DNA from: Owenia fusiformis
Lineage: Eukaryota > Annelida > Polychaeta > Sabellida > Oweniidae
Assembly: GCA_903813345.2 (NCBI GenBank)
Contig: CAIIXF020000011.1
Location: 19,391,754-19,455,753, forward strand
DNA: 64,000 nucleotides
Direction: 5' to 3'
Below the pieces are notes generated by a model. That model was not told the origin of the DNA. It did no database searches and saw nothing but the letters and a program-made list of their open reading frames with translations. Both the position numbers and the translations under genes were made by a program. This document shows, one piece after another, positions 12,601-27,600 of the stretch. The first letter of the stretch is position 1; the number at the start of each line of letters is the position of its first letter.

Positions 12601-15600
12601 CTTTAACATACTACGGACAATTTCCCTGACTGTTGTATACGATAATTGTTTGTTTTCTGTTCTTGCAACAAAGGCTCTTTGAAGTGGCTTAAATGACAGT
12701 GCCCTAAATATAAAGCACTCTTTTGACAGCTCATTTTTTGAGTTCAACGCTTTTAGATAACGTTGTAAAAGAGCGTAAGGACAAGTAGGATTGCCAGTTT
12801 TGGCAACAACAACTGAATTACCTTCTCTGTATACATCAGTCTTGGAAGACGGAATATTTATAGTAAAATGAAATTCACTAAAGGAAATGTCACCAAAAGT
12901 GATCTGAGCTAATTCACTGTAACGCAAAAAACCTGCGAATCCCAAAACGCAAATTGTCACATTTCTTAATTCTTTGAGAGAACTTTGATCTGATAAAGAA
13001 TCGACCAGTTTATGCAACATATCCGCTGTGAAAGGTTCTTTTTTAACAACTGGTTTACTCGCTTGTCTCTTAGCTGCATCTAGAATGTTTCGAACTAAGT
13101 AAGACTGACAGGGGTCCTCTAAACCGGCAGATGTGTGAGCCCAGCTTATTCCAGATTTAAGAGCATACAGAACGTTATATGATGAACCACTTTGTAACTG
13201 TGATAACAGGAAGATGGCTACGAACTTTGAGTTGGCTGGTAGATCGTTTACTTCATCGAAACTGTTGGTCCACTTAGTCCATTTTTCGAAATAAAAACTG
13301 TACTTCTTAATTGTATTTTCGCTTTTCCCATGTTTTGTGATTTCAGTCATAAGATCCAACGACAAAGATTTGAGGCGAGTGTCTTTCACATTGTCGAATT
13401 GTAGCATACCATGTTTAATAACCCTGGAACCATATTGTATTTCTAATAAATAAATCAATTGACAAAAACTCCTCTCATGAGAACCTGCGGAATCTCTAAA
13501 AAATAAAATTATGTTTAAAGCCAGAATGCTGCCGATCCCTCTGCATCAATCACTGTAAAACGATGTTCATTCATATAATTCTAATAAAACATTTCAATTT
13601 AAGTTGACATTTTGTAAGTCAATGTATATATTTAATTTAATTTGAATAATTATCAATGATTTTTAAATATATTCTTAGTATAATTATAAATATACTCTTA
13701 GTGAGAATTGAAATAGTATTCCAGTGGCAGTCTGATTTTATAAGCACTCAGGAATATTCTAAATATGATTTTTGTAGCATTCAACATATATTCTCAGTGG
13801 CTATCAAATTTTGCTCTCAGTGGCAATCACTATGGTATTAAAAATAATCTCATATTAGCAATCAATGTATTATGTTCTGATTTACATTTATTATATGCTC
13901 TCAGTGGCTATTAATATAAGCTCTCAGTGGCTATATTTACAAACCCTTAGTGGCTATATATTTATAAGCTCCTCGGTGGCTATCAATATAAGCTCTCAGT
14001 GGCTATCAATATAAGCTCTCAGTGGCTATCAATATAAGCTCTCAGTGGCTATCATTATAAAATCTCAGTCGTTGTCTATTCAAGCTCCTCAGTGGCTCAT
14101 TATAAGCTCTCGGTGGCTATCAATGTAACTCTCAGTGGCTATCAATATACTTTTACAATTGAGATCTATGAAATCAAGATATATCTGTAAATTCAGTAAA
14201 TATTTTGTTTAAAAATCAATAAAGACTTTCAATGCTATCTTTAAAACGCTTAATAGGATGTGCCCAACTTTCCATTTAACCTCAAGGCCAGAACATGTGA
14301 TTTTAACTTTTTCGTTCCAAACACAGTGTTAAGAAAACGTCCTTGTTGAAAAATATTCATGGGATTGCAAAACTCTATGTGATCTACCACAGTTGGAACA
14401 AAATTCCCATCTTTAAAAATGAGAGGCCAGAAATAAGACGATGTCCACTTTGGTACGATGAGCGTTCCCATAGCCTTACAAGCTATCAAATGATCGACTA
14501 CCCGCCCTACAAGTTGAATAGGTGGAACAAGCCAATTGTTTTCATTTTCCCAGTTGAAACTGAAAGCATCTACCCCTTCGGTAGAGGGTTGGGCGAATTT
14601 GGAATTAAAACGTGGTAGTTTTGTATTATCTACGCTAGCGAAACGATCAATGGAATGAGGCCCATATCTTTGATTCAGAAATTTGAAAATAGATGGACAC
14701 ACCATCCAATCATCTGGATCGATCATTTTGCTCAAATCGTCTGCTCTTTGATTGAACTTTCTTGGAATCCAGTAAAAATTCAAGTCTATTTTGAACTTCC
14801 TACAAAATTCAAAAATTCTAATTGCCAAAGCCTGAAGCTCAGTGACCATGCTTCCTTTACTTGTAATTCTGCACACATTTTGATTGTCTGTAGACCAAGA
14901 AACGGACTTGTCAATAAGCTCACTTTTGAAAGAACTTAGAACAATTTCTACTGCCTTTAATTCTCTCCAAGTTGAACTTTTTACCTTTTCTGAATCCGTC
15001 CACGCTTGATAACTGATAGATTGATTTTTGAGTTCGCCATGCTCAATTATATAACCAGCTGCTGCGCTTTCAGAAGCGTCAGAATATACAAATCGTTCTG
15101 GAGCGTGACATTCTATCAAATCGACACCGTTGTATACATGTATGTTTGATAACCAAAATGTTAATTCTGTTCGATCAAAATCTGATAGCACTGTATATTG
15201 ATCCCAATTTGAAATTCCAGCAGTTTTCATGCTGAGATACCTAGTCATTAGCAAAGTGATCTTCCCTAAACCATGTCCCATTGAAATGATTTTTCCGACA
15301 ATTGATGCTATTTGTCTATAAGTAACCTTTTTCTGTTTCAACGTAAGGATGACCAAATTCTTCAAATGTTCAATTTTTGAATCTGGAACGAAAATTTTGC
15401 CTTGGTTCATATCTAGAACAAAACCCAACCAAGTCAAGGATCCCTGTGGATTGAACTCTGACTTTTTCTCATTAATGACATATCCTGCACTGTTCAAATC
15501 CGACCTCAAAAGAGCGGCGTCCAGTTTTGATTGTTCAGTACTGTCAGAAACGTTTAGAGCATCATCTAAATAGAGAATGACCTTGAGACCTTTTGACCTC

Positions 15601-18600
15601 CAATGGGTGACAAGACTTTTGAAAACTTTGGTGAATACTAAACCTCCAGTACTGATTCCAAAAGGCAATACAGTGAAAACGTAGAACTTTTGTACACCTA
15701 ACATGTTCCACGAAAACCCTAAAAAAGTTTGATGAGGTTCGCAAATATCGATGTGATGGTAACCGGAAGTGACGTCAAAGGATATTAATTTTGATCCTTT
15801 TTTCAAATAATTTTTAGCAGTTGACAAATCTTCATATTTCACACTAGATTTTAAAATGTACTCATTCGGATGTCTCATATCTAAAACCAAACGTTTCTTG
15901 CCAGATGAATTTTCCGCAACCGTCAAAGGATTAACAACCCATGGAATCTCATCAACTTCTTTTATACAACCCAGAATTTCTAGTGCCTGTATTTCTTTTA
16001 CTACAAAATCGGAATTTTCAATTGCAGATTTGTTGTTATTCAAAATAGCTCTAGGTGGAATTTGTTCAAATGGAATTTTATAGCCATTAGCTATTATGTC
16101 AAGTACATAATTATTTGTGTTAATGCTTTGCCAGAAACTGAAATGCCTCTTTAAACTGCCTTTTACATTTACTTTGTTTCCCAGTGAATTCAAAATATCA
16201 TTTGAGCTACTTAACTTGTCTATAGCTCCCTGACCAGAAGTGTGGGGTCTATCGAGATGCAACGTCGGTACTGGTCTTCTTTGTACAGGAATCTGCCCAG
16301 TGCGAAAGGTCCCCGCAGACCCAGCAGCCGCCTGGCTTGAAGTGACCTCTACCACGTTGGCTGATGTTGTTGGCAAAATAATTTCCGCGCCAGCCGTAGC
16401 CCCGGTTCCCGTAGGTCGGTCCACCGTAGAAATTCCCTGGTTGGAATTGGTTTCCCCATGCCGCGTCTCGTTGATAATCTTCTCTGCCGAAACTGCCGCG
16501 ATGCCTGAAATTATAACTACGACGAGAGAATCTTGATCGACTTGATCTCATTTTTCTAATAGCGTCTCTATCTGCGGAACGTATACGTTTATCATCGTCA
16601 TCATCTAATGCTAATGGTTTTCTGTCATATTCTTCAACGGTTTTCCAACCTGCATCTGAACTATCAGCCATTTTGATTAATTTATTTCTATAATCAATTA
16701 AATTCATACCTTCTTGAAGCGTTTCGTGCGTTTTCATAATCAGTTCGTCTTGCTTTTCACCGGATTCCACCTTTGCAGCACGTTCCAACAGATTCTGGGA
16801 AGTATCAAAGCGTTCTTTTAGTTTCGAATTAAATTCATACTGCACTTTGTTACCCTTTCTCTTGAAGTTGAAATCGTCTTGCTTGAATTTCTTTAGAAGT
16901 TGTGTGTTTGTCTCCTCATTATCTTCTCTAAGAGCTCTCGAAAACTTGTTAAATTCTGAGGAAATAATATCTGTCACGTTTTTTAACGTGGCAGGCTGAT
17001 CCATGTTGTGTGTTTATTGAACTGTATGTGAAGTGTTCATGCATAGGCGACCAAAGCCAGAATGATCCTAAATATCCAGCAATCAACCATAATAACAATA
17101 CAACTCGCTCACTCAGAAACAAACACATGCATGAAACTACACGTCAATCTGATTGGTAACCGAGTTCACAAGTACACAATAGAAAATATTTATGTTCTAA
17201 TTCATTACACTCAACCGAACATAAATGATTATACTTGAAACTGGCAGTCAATTGCTATTTTTCAAGGCCAGTGTTCATTTTTATTTATTTTTGTCTTGTT
17301 TGCTGATTGTATACCCAGTCAGGTTGATTCAAGTCCTTATTTAGTGCTTCCAATGCACCAGTATACTGGGTATGGGTGTATTGGCATACAATTATTGACA
17401 AAATAATAACATAAGCTGATTTTCTATGCTGACAAAACTCTTTGCATTTACCAAGGCTATTGAGATTGTTTCAGTAAAGTATGATTTATTTTACTTGGCC
17501 TATTGCAGGCTACCTTGGTCCATTTTCTTTCAGCAGTGGGATAACACTTGTCAGTCCTTACATCCCACTAATATAACTTGATTTTATGTTTATGTTTCTT
17601 TTTATCTTGTTTTTTTGTTGTGTTTTGAGTTTAGAATATAAACAATTTCAAAATTGTGGTATATATTATTGTACATTTATTGAAAAATGCAATATGAATT
17701 TCATGAAACACTTGTACGACAATGGCTAATTTGCTTGAAGAATTGCCATTTTTTTCATGTACAAATGTTGAGGTCTTAGATTTAGCATATGACTTACATG
17801 TTTATGAAAGTTTAGTATTTAATCCTATGGATTTAAATAGATTAATTGGAGAACCTCAAGATAATCCACCTGAAGAGCATACGCCAATGAGAAATATTAT
17901 TGAACAATGTAATTATTTGAATTTAGATCAGCTTAATATTAACCTGGATAAAAGTAGTGGTCTTACATTTTTACACTTAAATTCCAGAAGTCTTCCAAAG
18001 AATAAGTGGAAGTTTGATCTTATGCAGTCATTAACAAAACATTCCTTCTCTGTTACTGCTATGTCTGAGACATGGCTTAACACGGAAAATGAAGCCAATT
18101 TTCAATTAACAGGATATAATTCTGTTTTTAAATCCAGAGTTGGTATTAAGGGAGGTGGAGTTTGTATATATATTAAGGAAAATATCATTTTCAAAGAACG
18201 TCATGATCTTACAATGAATTTAAATTCCTGTGAAAATGTAACAATTGAAATTACTCCACCTGATGGTAAAAATACTTTAGTATCTGCTATTTATAAGCCT
18301 CCAAATTCTAATTTGGCTATTTTCAATGATGAATTTAATGAATTCTTAAATAAAGTCACATCTGAAAAAAAGCCAAGTTATTTATTGGGTGATTTTAACT
18401 TAGATCTACTTAAAGCAGATGAACATAACTTGACAAATGATTTTTTATGCCATCTATATGAGAACAATTTTATGCCCTTAATCTATCGACCAACAAGAGT
18501 AACTCATAACAGTGCAACTTTGATTGATAATATATTCACGAATGTTAATAATGTGACATCATCAGGTGTAATACTTTATGACATCTCTGATCATTTTCCA

Positions 18601-21600
18601 GTATTCTGCACCTCTTTACTTGAAAAACCATCTTATAAAAAAATCAAAATAAGTTATCGTTCATATTCTGATAAGAACTTAACCAGATTTAAAGATGAAA
18701 TATGTCTCATGGAATGGACTGATTTAAAACAACAGGACAATGTCAATGAAGCATATTCAATATTTATTAACAAATTTACTGAGGTGTACAATAGATGTCT
18801 CCCAATATTAACTAAAACTGTCAAAACTTACTGTAACTTAGAAAGACCATGGATATCCCTGGGTATTATTACTTCAGCTAAGAGGAAAAATAAACTATAT
18901 ATTAAGTTTAAAAAATGTCCAACTGATGAAAATAGACTCACTTACACTAATTATAAAAATAGACTTAATCATATTATCAGGAATGCAGAAAAGCTTCATT
19001 ATAAGAAAAAATTTGAAATTAGCAATGGCAATATAAAAAAGACCTGGGATGTAATAAACTCTATTTTGAAACGTAAACAACCTAAGAAGATCCTTAATGA
19101 TAATTTTATCCATGAAGGAAGAAAAATTGATGATGGAAAATCCATAGCAGACAATTTTAATAATTTTTTTAGCACAATTGGTGAAAAGCTAGCTAATGAA
19201 ACTAACTCGGATAAAGACCCACTTGATAATGTTAATAAAATCGAACGTAATATAAATTCAATTTTCTTGGCACCTGTTGATGTTAATACTGTCCAAAATC
19301 AAATCAAGAACTTAAAGGACTCAGCCGCAGCCATTGATGATATTAAACCAAAAGTTGTTAAAGTATTACATGATCATATAGCTGATCCTCTTACTTTTAT
19401 TTATAACCTCTCTATGACCACAGGTATTTTTCCTGAAGAACTTAAACTTGCTAAAGTTATTCCAATTTTCAAAAAGGGGGAACATGATAAATTCGCAAAC
19501 TATAGACCAATATCTATTTTAAGTGTATTTGCTAAGATGTTTGAAAAAATAATGCATGACAAAGTATCTACTTTTTTAGAGAAATATGAATTGTTGTATT
19601 TACACCAGTACGGCTTTCGGAAACATAGATCAACTTACATGGCACTCCTAGAATTTATTGAAAATGTCAGACATTCATTAGATAACAAAGAATATTGTAT
19701 CGGAATATATTTGGATCTATCAAAAGCTTTTGATACTGTTAATCATGCAGTATTACTTAAAAAAATGGAACATTATGGTATAAGAGGAATTGCACTTTCA
19801 TGGTTTTCATCTTATTTATCAAATCGAAAAATGAAAACTGAATACTCTAAAAGTTTATCCGAGAAATATTTGTCTGAAGAAGCAATCGTTAACTGTGGAG
19901 TACCCCAAGGGTCTGTTCTAGGCCCCCTCCTATTTATCATATTTGTAAATGATTTCTATCTAGTTTCTGATAAACTCAAACTGGTGATTTATGCGGATGA
20001 CACTAATATATTATGTAGTGATTCCAATCTTGATAATTTGACCACAACCGTAAATTCTGAACTGTGTGACATCAATGATTGGTTGTTGGCCAATAAACTC
20101 ACTTTAAATGTTAAGAAAACAAAATACATGGTCTTTGGAAATAAAAGAAATATATCTGTGAACAATGAAATAAAAATTGCAAATTCTAACCTTGAAAAAG
20201 TAGATGAGATAGGATTCCTGGGAGTAATTATTGATTCAAAATTATCTTGGGCTCCCCATATCAATGCCCTTCATAGAAAAGTTTCAAATGTTATAGGAAT
20301 GTTATATCGAACAAATTATGCTCATACTTTAAATTCAAAGATGATAATATATAACTCTCTGATTTTTTCTCATCTTAATTACTGTAATATTTTATGGGGA
20401 AATGCTTGTAAGAATCTATTAAATAAACTACTGATATTGCAAAAGAAATTTGTTAGATTAATAACAAATTCAGATAGATTAGCTCACACATTCCCAATTT
20501 TTCAAGATCTTAAAATACTTAATATTTATCATATTCACACAATCCAAACTGTTTCATTCATGAAAAAAGTTATAAGCAAATCTGTACAGTTCCCTTCAAA
20601 ATTATACGATCACTATTTCAAAACTAGAGAAAACATACATCAACGTATAACTCGATTTGGTCATAACTTAGATATTCCTAAACATAGAACCAGAATTGGT
20701 GAAAATTCTATTAAGGTCCATGGTTCATATATATGGAATTCCCTCAATGAAGATATTAGAAATAAACCATTAAATTCACTCATATCTCGTTTGAAAATTG
20801 ACCTCCTGAGTACAGAGTAACCAAAACATTTATTTCATTTCTTTATTGTCTCATATTATTGTATTTGTATATTGTATTTATATTATATTATTGTATTGAC
20901 CTATGTACCACTTTAAATGTTCACAGTTTATCATGTTTATTGTAAATTTAATTATGGGCAGTCATACACCCCCTGGGGTGTCATAGCCTGTATAATGTTG
21001 TAATTTTTGTAATGAAAACTGAAATAAATTATTTTGAAATTGAATTGAATTGAGTTAAATTTCACCGGGCTCTCACCGAGCTCCCTCATCATGTCATCGC
21101 AGCCCCATCGTAACCACATCGGAAAACACGTCGGCTGGTGCACGGCCGAGTATCGGCCGGTGTCCCGTGCATCTGAGACAACCAGAGGACGAGGTTTTTT
21201 AACGGACAGCGGCCGAGCTCCGACCGAGCTCCGGCCGGTCACTGTTCAAAGCCCGTTAACAACCCGGCCGGCGATCGCATGGTGTCCTGTTACCTGCTCG
21301 GGTACCGGCCGTATTCCTTCCGATGTCCGGCCGACCTCCGGCCGGTAGTTGCTGCCACATCGGCAGAAAAAAACTACCATTTTGAGACAGACTCTGTACG
21401 GTCACCGGCCGGTGTTCGGTCGGTCGCCTGAAGATGTCCGGACGGAGTCCGTTCACGTCACCGAGCTCTGCTTCCGATGAGGAGAGCTCGGTGGCACCAA
21501 AAAAATCCACCGAGCTCTACCGATGCCGGACATCGGCCGGGCTATGTGACTAGGCCATTATACTGTTGATTTTCTTATCAATGAACATACAGTGAAACCG

Positions 21601-24600
21601 TCTAAACACCTCTTTTCCTTGGTCTCATAGTTGTTTTCTTCCATTGACTTACACGTTTATAAAATGTTGAAATGTGAATACCTTCTAATCTGAACACCAG
21701 TCCCAGAGTTGTACTGATTAGACAGGTTTTGCTGTATTTCCTTAAAGGGGGAAATAACCTAGAATTTAAAGAGCAACCCATCTTCGTGTTTTAATTTTAA
21801 TTCTGGCTTATTAGGTTGGGAGGAAGATGTGGTGTCATTTCACTAATCTTTTTAAATTCTGTCACATGACCAAAATTGACCAATCACAGTCCTTGATTTG
21901 GCATAATCTAGTGAGAACATACCTTCTCAAATGTGTCATGGATAGCCCAGTACATTTCACGGACAGAAATACATCCAAAACGTAAATGTGCTGCCATACT
22001 AGTTGGAGGAGCAGCCATGTTAGGCTTGAACTGGTTAGGCATCATGAATCCCTTCTTAAATGCCTGAAACATAATAAGGTGTAGGAAAACTACAGTTTGC
22101 AAATGCACAGCAACTAACCTGCATTATCATTTGTAGTTATATGGATGTAAGTGAGCTATGTCTGCAACAATGGTGTTTATAGATCAACCAAGAACATTCA
22201 CCAACCTTGGGGAAGGTGTAATACTGGATAACATTGTAGATGGGATGTATACTGCAAAAGGTGCTCACTCACTAAGTTGTTCATTTTTTTTGCTTGGGTT
22301 TCGAAAAATACATCAAGGATAAAATGTCCATATCTTCCCAAAAACAGAATAGAAAAATTTATTTCTGGTAATTTCTAGCATTACATATATTCTATGGAGT
22401 CAAATAAAAATTGAAGTATTGGTGAATACAATTATCTTTTTAATCATGTGATCAATTCTTAGCCAACGAGAGATTGAGCAAGATTCCAATGATATAATAA
22501 ATATACCTAAATATACATGTAAATAAATACCTCCTCTTCATCCCTCATACGAATTTTGAACAGTTTTCTTGCTTCACTCTCACCACCTTTCCACTGATTA
22601 ATTCTCATTAGCTGCTCTGGCAATTCTGGCTCTTTTCCTAAAATAATGATTCTGATTGGTCAATTTATGTCACATGATATTTCCACTGATTGATTCTCAT
22701 TAGCTGCTCTGGCAATGCTGGCTCTTTTCCTAAAATAATGATTCTGATTGGTCAATTTATGTCACATGATATTTCCCCTGATTGATTCGCATTAGCTGCT
22801 CTTGCAATGCTGGCTCTTTTCCTAAAATAATGATTCTGATTGGTCAATTTTTGTCACATATTTCCCCTGATTGATTCTCATTAGCTGCTCTGGCAATTCT
22901 GGCTCTTTTCCGAAAATAATGATTCTAATTGGTCAATTTTTGTCACATGATATTTCCCCTGATTGATTCGCATTAGCTGCTCTTGCAATGCTGGCTCTTT
23001 TCCTAAAATAATGATTCTGATTGGTCAATTTATGTCACATAATCTTTCCATTGTTGATTCTCATTAGCTCCTCTGGCAATTCTGGCTCTTTTCCTAAAAC
23101 AATGATTCTGATTGGTCAATTTATGCTTTTACAATGTCATTCCTCTTTCTCCCATAAATATAAAAATATAACAACATATCTCATTAACTAAATGTGTAGA
23201 ATTTCTCAGCCTTTTCAAACACAATTTCTCCAAGTAAGAATAAGGTTTACCTAGTTTCTCCAATGAAGGAATGGAATGTCTTTCATCGTGATCTGGCTCA
23301 ACTGGAAGCTTTACACTGATGAATGAGTGTCTCTCTGTAGGGCGAGGCGGCGGACCAATCAGACTGGTGATAGCGTTAAACTTTTCATAAGTCAGAGGGG
23401 GCATACCACCATTCTCAGATATAATGCTGAAATTTTTTATAAAAAAATTATAAGATTTTGATGTTTAGAATTATCTTTTGCAGTAAAAGCAATAATGTTA
23501 GGAGTTAAAATTTAAAACTCTTACTCTTTTGGGTTCCATAGAGTGTGGCCGATTTTCTCAACACATTCAATTCCAGCGCTTTTGCAAAAATCTCTCACAA
23601 GGGCATCACGGTTCTGCCAGATAGGCTCTGGATCTTGTTCAAAGCAAATTTTTGTCACACCCCATTCCTAGAAACAAAAAAAATATAAAAAACAAAAATT
23701 ATGTTATTATGTGATATCTCTATAAGAAAAAACAAGGCACAGGACGTGAACGAGATCACACCATCAAATAGGCAGACACTATGCACCAGGAAAACTGTTC
23801 TCCTATTATGTTTACAAATTTCAAGAACAGCTCTAGTACTTGATATCCTCTATCATTTGTGTAAATTTGAAGGAAATCCGATGAGCGGTTTTCCTGAAAT
23901 GGCGATGACAAGATTTTTCGAAAAACCTTCAAAATGGCCACCAGAAAACAAGATGGCCGCCCAAAAGTTAATCAGCTCTAGTACTTGATATCCTCTATCA
24001 TGTGTGTAAATTTGAAGGAAATCCGATGAGCGGATTTTCTGAAATGGCGATGACAAGATTTTTCGAAAAACCTTCAAAATGGCCGCCAGAAAACAAGATG
24101 GCCACCCAAAAGTTAATCAGCTCTAGTACTTCATATGGTCTATCATCTCTGTGAATTTGAAGGAAATCCAATGAGCGGTTTTCCTGAAATGGCGATGACA
24201 AAAAGCGGGACGATCACGATCACGACCACGACCACGACCAGTATGACGACTATATCCCACCGATGGTGTGATAAAAACATGCCTGTCATGTCTTTTAAAG
24301 ATCTGTAGTCTGTTAGTGTCCTCTTTATTTGAAGATCCCTTAATTAAAAAAGGCCTAAACAACTCTTGTACCATAATTAGGAAGGCCTAAACCACTCTTG
24401 TAATATTGGTATACACTCCTTAGTCTTCTGATCTATGAGCAATATCTTGGAACCTCATCAAATGGAATAGTACCTCGAGTTTTGATAGTGTTCTGAGTGT
24501 TTTTTGGGCTCCCAGTTCAGATCTTATTAAATCTTACTATTTCGTATCTGTATTTTTTCATGTTTACTGTATTCGCCGTAATAAGCCCCCAGGGTGCTTT

Positions 24601-27600
24601 TGAAATTTAAATTCCCATTGTAACCCATTACAAAGAGCGCCCATATATGAGAGAAGTCAAAAATCCCAAGGAATTTGATGTATGGGAATTTTTCTTGCCA
24701 AAAATGCCTTATTTGCGGTGAAAGTAACAGCATATTTTTACAATAATGATATGTATCGTTATTGGAGAGAATACGGTAAAGATCGCTAAAATAAAGCAAG
24801 AATCTAACTATGTTGACAGTGAAGAACTCCCCAGCAGAGCCCCTCGAGGTGAAGGAATTGTTTTCCGCGATTTTCTTCAATATGTCCATTATAGACTGTT
24901 AGATATCGATCTAAAGTTATACCTTGTTTTTTTAATTGATGACAGATCATCATTTTTCGTATAAAAGTCATGTAAAAGTCGAGAAATCTTAAAAAGAAAC
25001 AAAAAAGTTCAGGACCTTGACATGACCTTGATGATCACTAAGTTAGTAAAATGTTGAAACAAAACTCTGAAAAGTGATCATTTCCTTCATTCATTATGGA
25101 TTATTTTGAGATAATATTACTTTAGTATGATGTGGGAAGCACCCACTGATGCATAGATTTACAAAATGCGTCATGTTTTCTGCATTTTAGTAATTCTTTA
25201 AAACTTGGTCATTCCTCGTTTTTTCTTGAACTCTGTGAAGCGGGGTAGGCGCTTATTAGGGGTGGGCCCTTAATACGGCGATTACGGTATGTGTTTGGCA
25301 GTTCTTTACTATACATTTTAAGAAAAACAATGCATTCTCCGAATTGGGTATCCTAAAAAGGTGATTTTGGAGTTGTCCATGGCGAGATGAATAAATAGAT
25401 TGGTTCAATTCAAGACTCCAACGATTTTTTTGACTTCAAATTGGTAAAATTTTCATTAAGTCATAGATGAAGCCAATGTACAGAATCCTAGAAAAAATTA
25501 TTTATTGCAAGAAATATTGAAAGATAAAAAAGAAAATTGAAAATTTGAGAAAATAAAAAATTGACCTAGATTTTGAATTTGACCCAAATTTTGAATTTGA
25601 CCAACATAAAATGTTGACATAATTTCCCAGAAAGTAAATCACATATTCTAACTGATGGTATATAAATAGATTTACTGTAAGTCTTCTAGTTACTAAGAAA
25701 ACATGCTAATAATAATAAGAACAAGAAGAACTCAGGCAAAAACAATAGACTCCAAATTTTCAATCTGAAGTTTAATAATATGTTACACAATAAAAATTCC
25801 AGTTCAATCATTTTTGTCACCTATGCTTAGGTCACCCTGATATGCATTTTAAATGACACATTGAAATTCCAATTTATATTTAGGCATTATAAATGATTTA
25901 AATGCTTCAACTGAAAAAATGCTTTCATACTTTTGTTATTAGATACTTTTGTTATCCATTAGACTTACGAGGGGTGATCCAAAAGTCTTGGACGCCCCGC
26001 TCTAACTTTGCTATTTTTTAATATAATTACATTAAACTTTCAGATAATAAAGATCAACATCTTAACAACTTTATGTATAAGTTTCAACAGAAAATGATAT
26101 ATTTTAGCTACTTTTCTACATATCTTTTAATACCGGGTCCCTGCCACCCGGAACGGTATTTAAATATAGCAAATCACGTCACAACTGTTATAACATGGCA
26201 AATACTGTAGGTGCAGGTGCACAACCTAACACCAGCCATGATATGAAAGAATTTTCTATTTTCAGTCGAGTGTCATCTGCCATCATCATCTTTACATATT
26301 AAGACCCACTTTTCAACATATTTTCCACGAAATTTAACACATTTTTCATACCACTTTACCAATGAATGGAAGACATTTATGAAACCGCCATTGCTTATGT
26401 GATACAAATGCTGCTGGAGTGCTACTCTAAACCTCATTCAATGAGTAAAAAACATTTTCTTTCAACCCTCCTTTCAACTTGGAGAAAAGGAAGAAAATCA
26501 CATGGAGCCATAGATAGACTGTATCATGCATATGGTAGCTGCTCAAGGTCAATAAATAATAGTGAAAATATCTTGTAGTATTCTTTGTTCCACTTTGATT
26601 TCTTTCGTATTCTGCATTTCAGCAGCCATCTTGCAGGAAAAAATGATACCGGAATGAGGGTTGCTTGTCTGATGGCATTTTCTTAGAATTTGACATGTGC
26701 GGCCATTGTCATATGTGACATTATAATTAAAACACAATTAATTGGTTGCCTAGTAATAAAGGAAGTAAACTAACATGGTTTAACATTCAAAATTCAAAGA
26801 AATATAGTGGTCAAGACTTGCGAAACAAGTGAAATGGCGGTAACATTTAAGGCTGAAAGTTGCCATGTGCAAATACCGTTCCGGGTGGCAGGGTCCCTGT
26901 ATTTAAAACTGTCTAGAAAACTATATAAAATATACCATTTCTCCATGAAAGTAATACACAAACTAGTTAGGTTGTTGGTCTTTATTATTGGAAAGTTTAA
27001 AGTAATTTTATCAAAAACCAACAAAAAAAGAGTAGGGCGTCCAAGACTTTTGGATCACCCCTCGTATTTTCATCAATTCAAGAAAAATGTTTTGCATCAA
27101 CAAATTTATGTGTAATAAAAAGTAAATACACAAACTTCCTTATTCACACAATACATTTCTTAGTAAACATTAAGGCATACATAGAACTAGAACTTTATTA
27201 TGAAATAATAAACAAGAAGAGACGGTACAATTACGGATATTGCTACAATCTGCTACGGGTATATAAAGTTTGTGTATTTACATATATTTAATTCTGATTC
27301 AGAAATAAACAAAAGAGAAGATCAATTCTTAAAATCGCGGATTCGGTAGTATTGAATCTCTAATAAAGATGGCGCGAAAGTTTTTCCTTATAAGGTCAAA
27401 ATATTTCCCATGATGCAGTTCGCGGGGGAACAAAATTTTTCTACCTTGTTTTTCCCCGTTGGTTTAACATGGGGATTTTCATACCCATTTTTCAAGCGAT
27501 ATTTTCGATCGAATCTCCATGCGATCGGAGAAAACAAACTATCAGAAACAATTAGTCTTTTAATAATCTTTATATAACATATATTTTTTTTCATTTTATT

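Larger units (their letters stand above)
11681..17232 (-). mobile_element. Intact tyrosine-recombinase retrotransposon (Ngaro/PAT-like, DIRS order)
   Basis: 5552 bp with split direct repeats in the order A1-ORFs-B1-A2-B2 on the minus strand: A1 17232-17028, B1 12357-12279, A2 12278-12074, B2 11759-11681. The A copies are 205 bp and the B copies 79 bp, almost identical, implying recent insertion. No target-site duplication is visible, as expected for recombinase-mediated integration. Three ORFs (gag, RT-RNase H, recombinase) are open. It is inserted into the LINE between its ORF1 and ORF2. Confidence 0.93.

Noticed and set aside
14343-16536. Plus-strand open frames across the RT region
   Set aside because: Shadows of the minus-strand RT-RNase H and gag genes.
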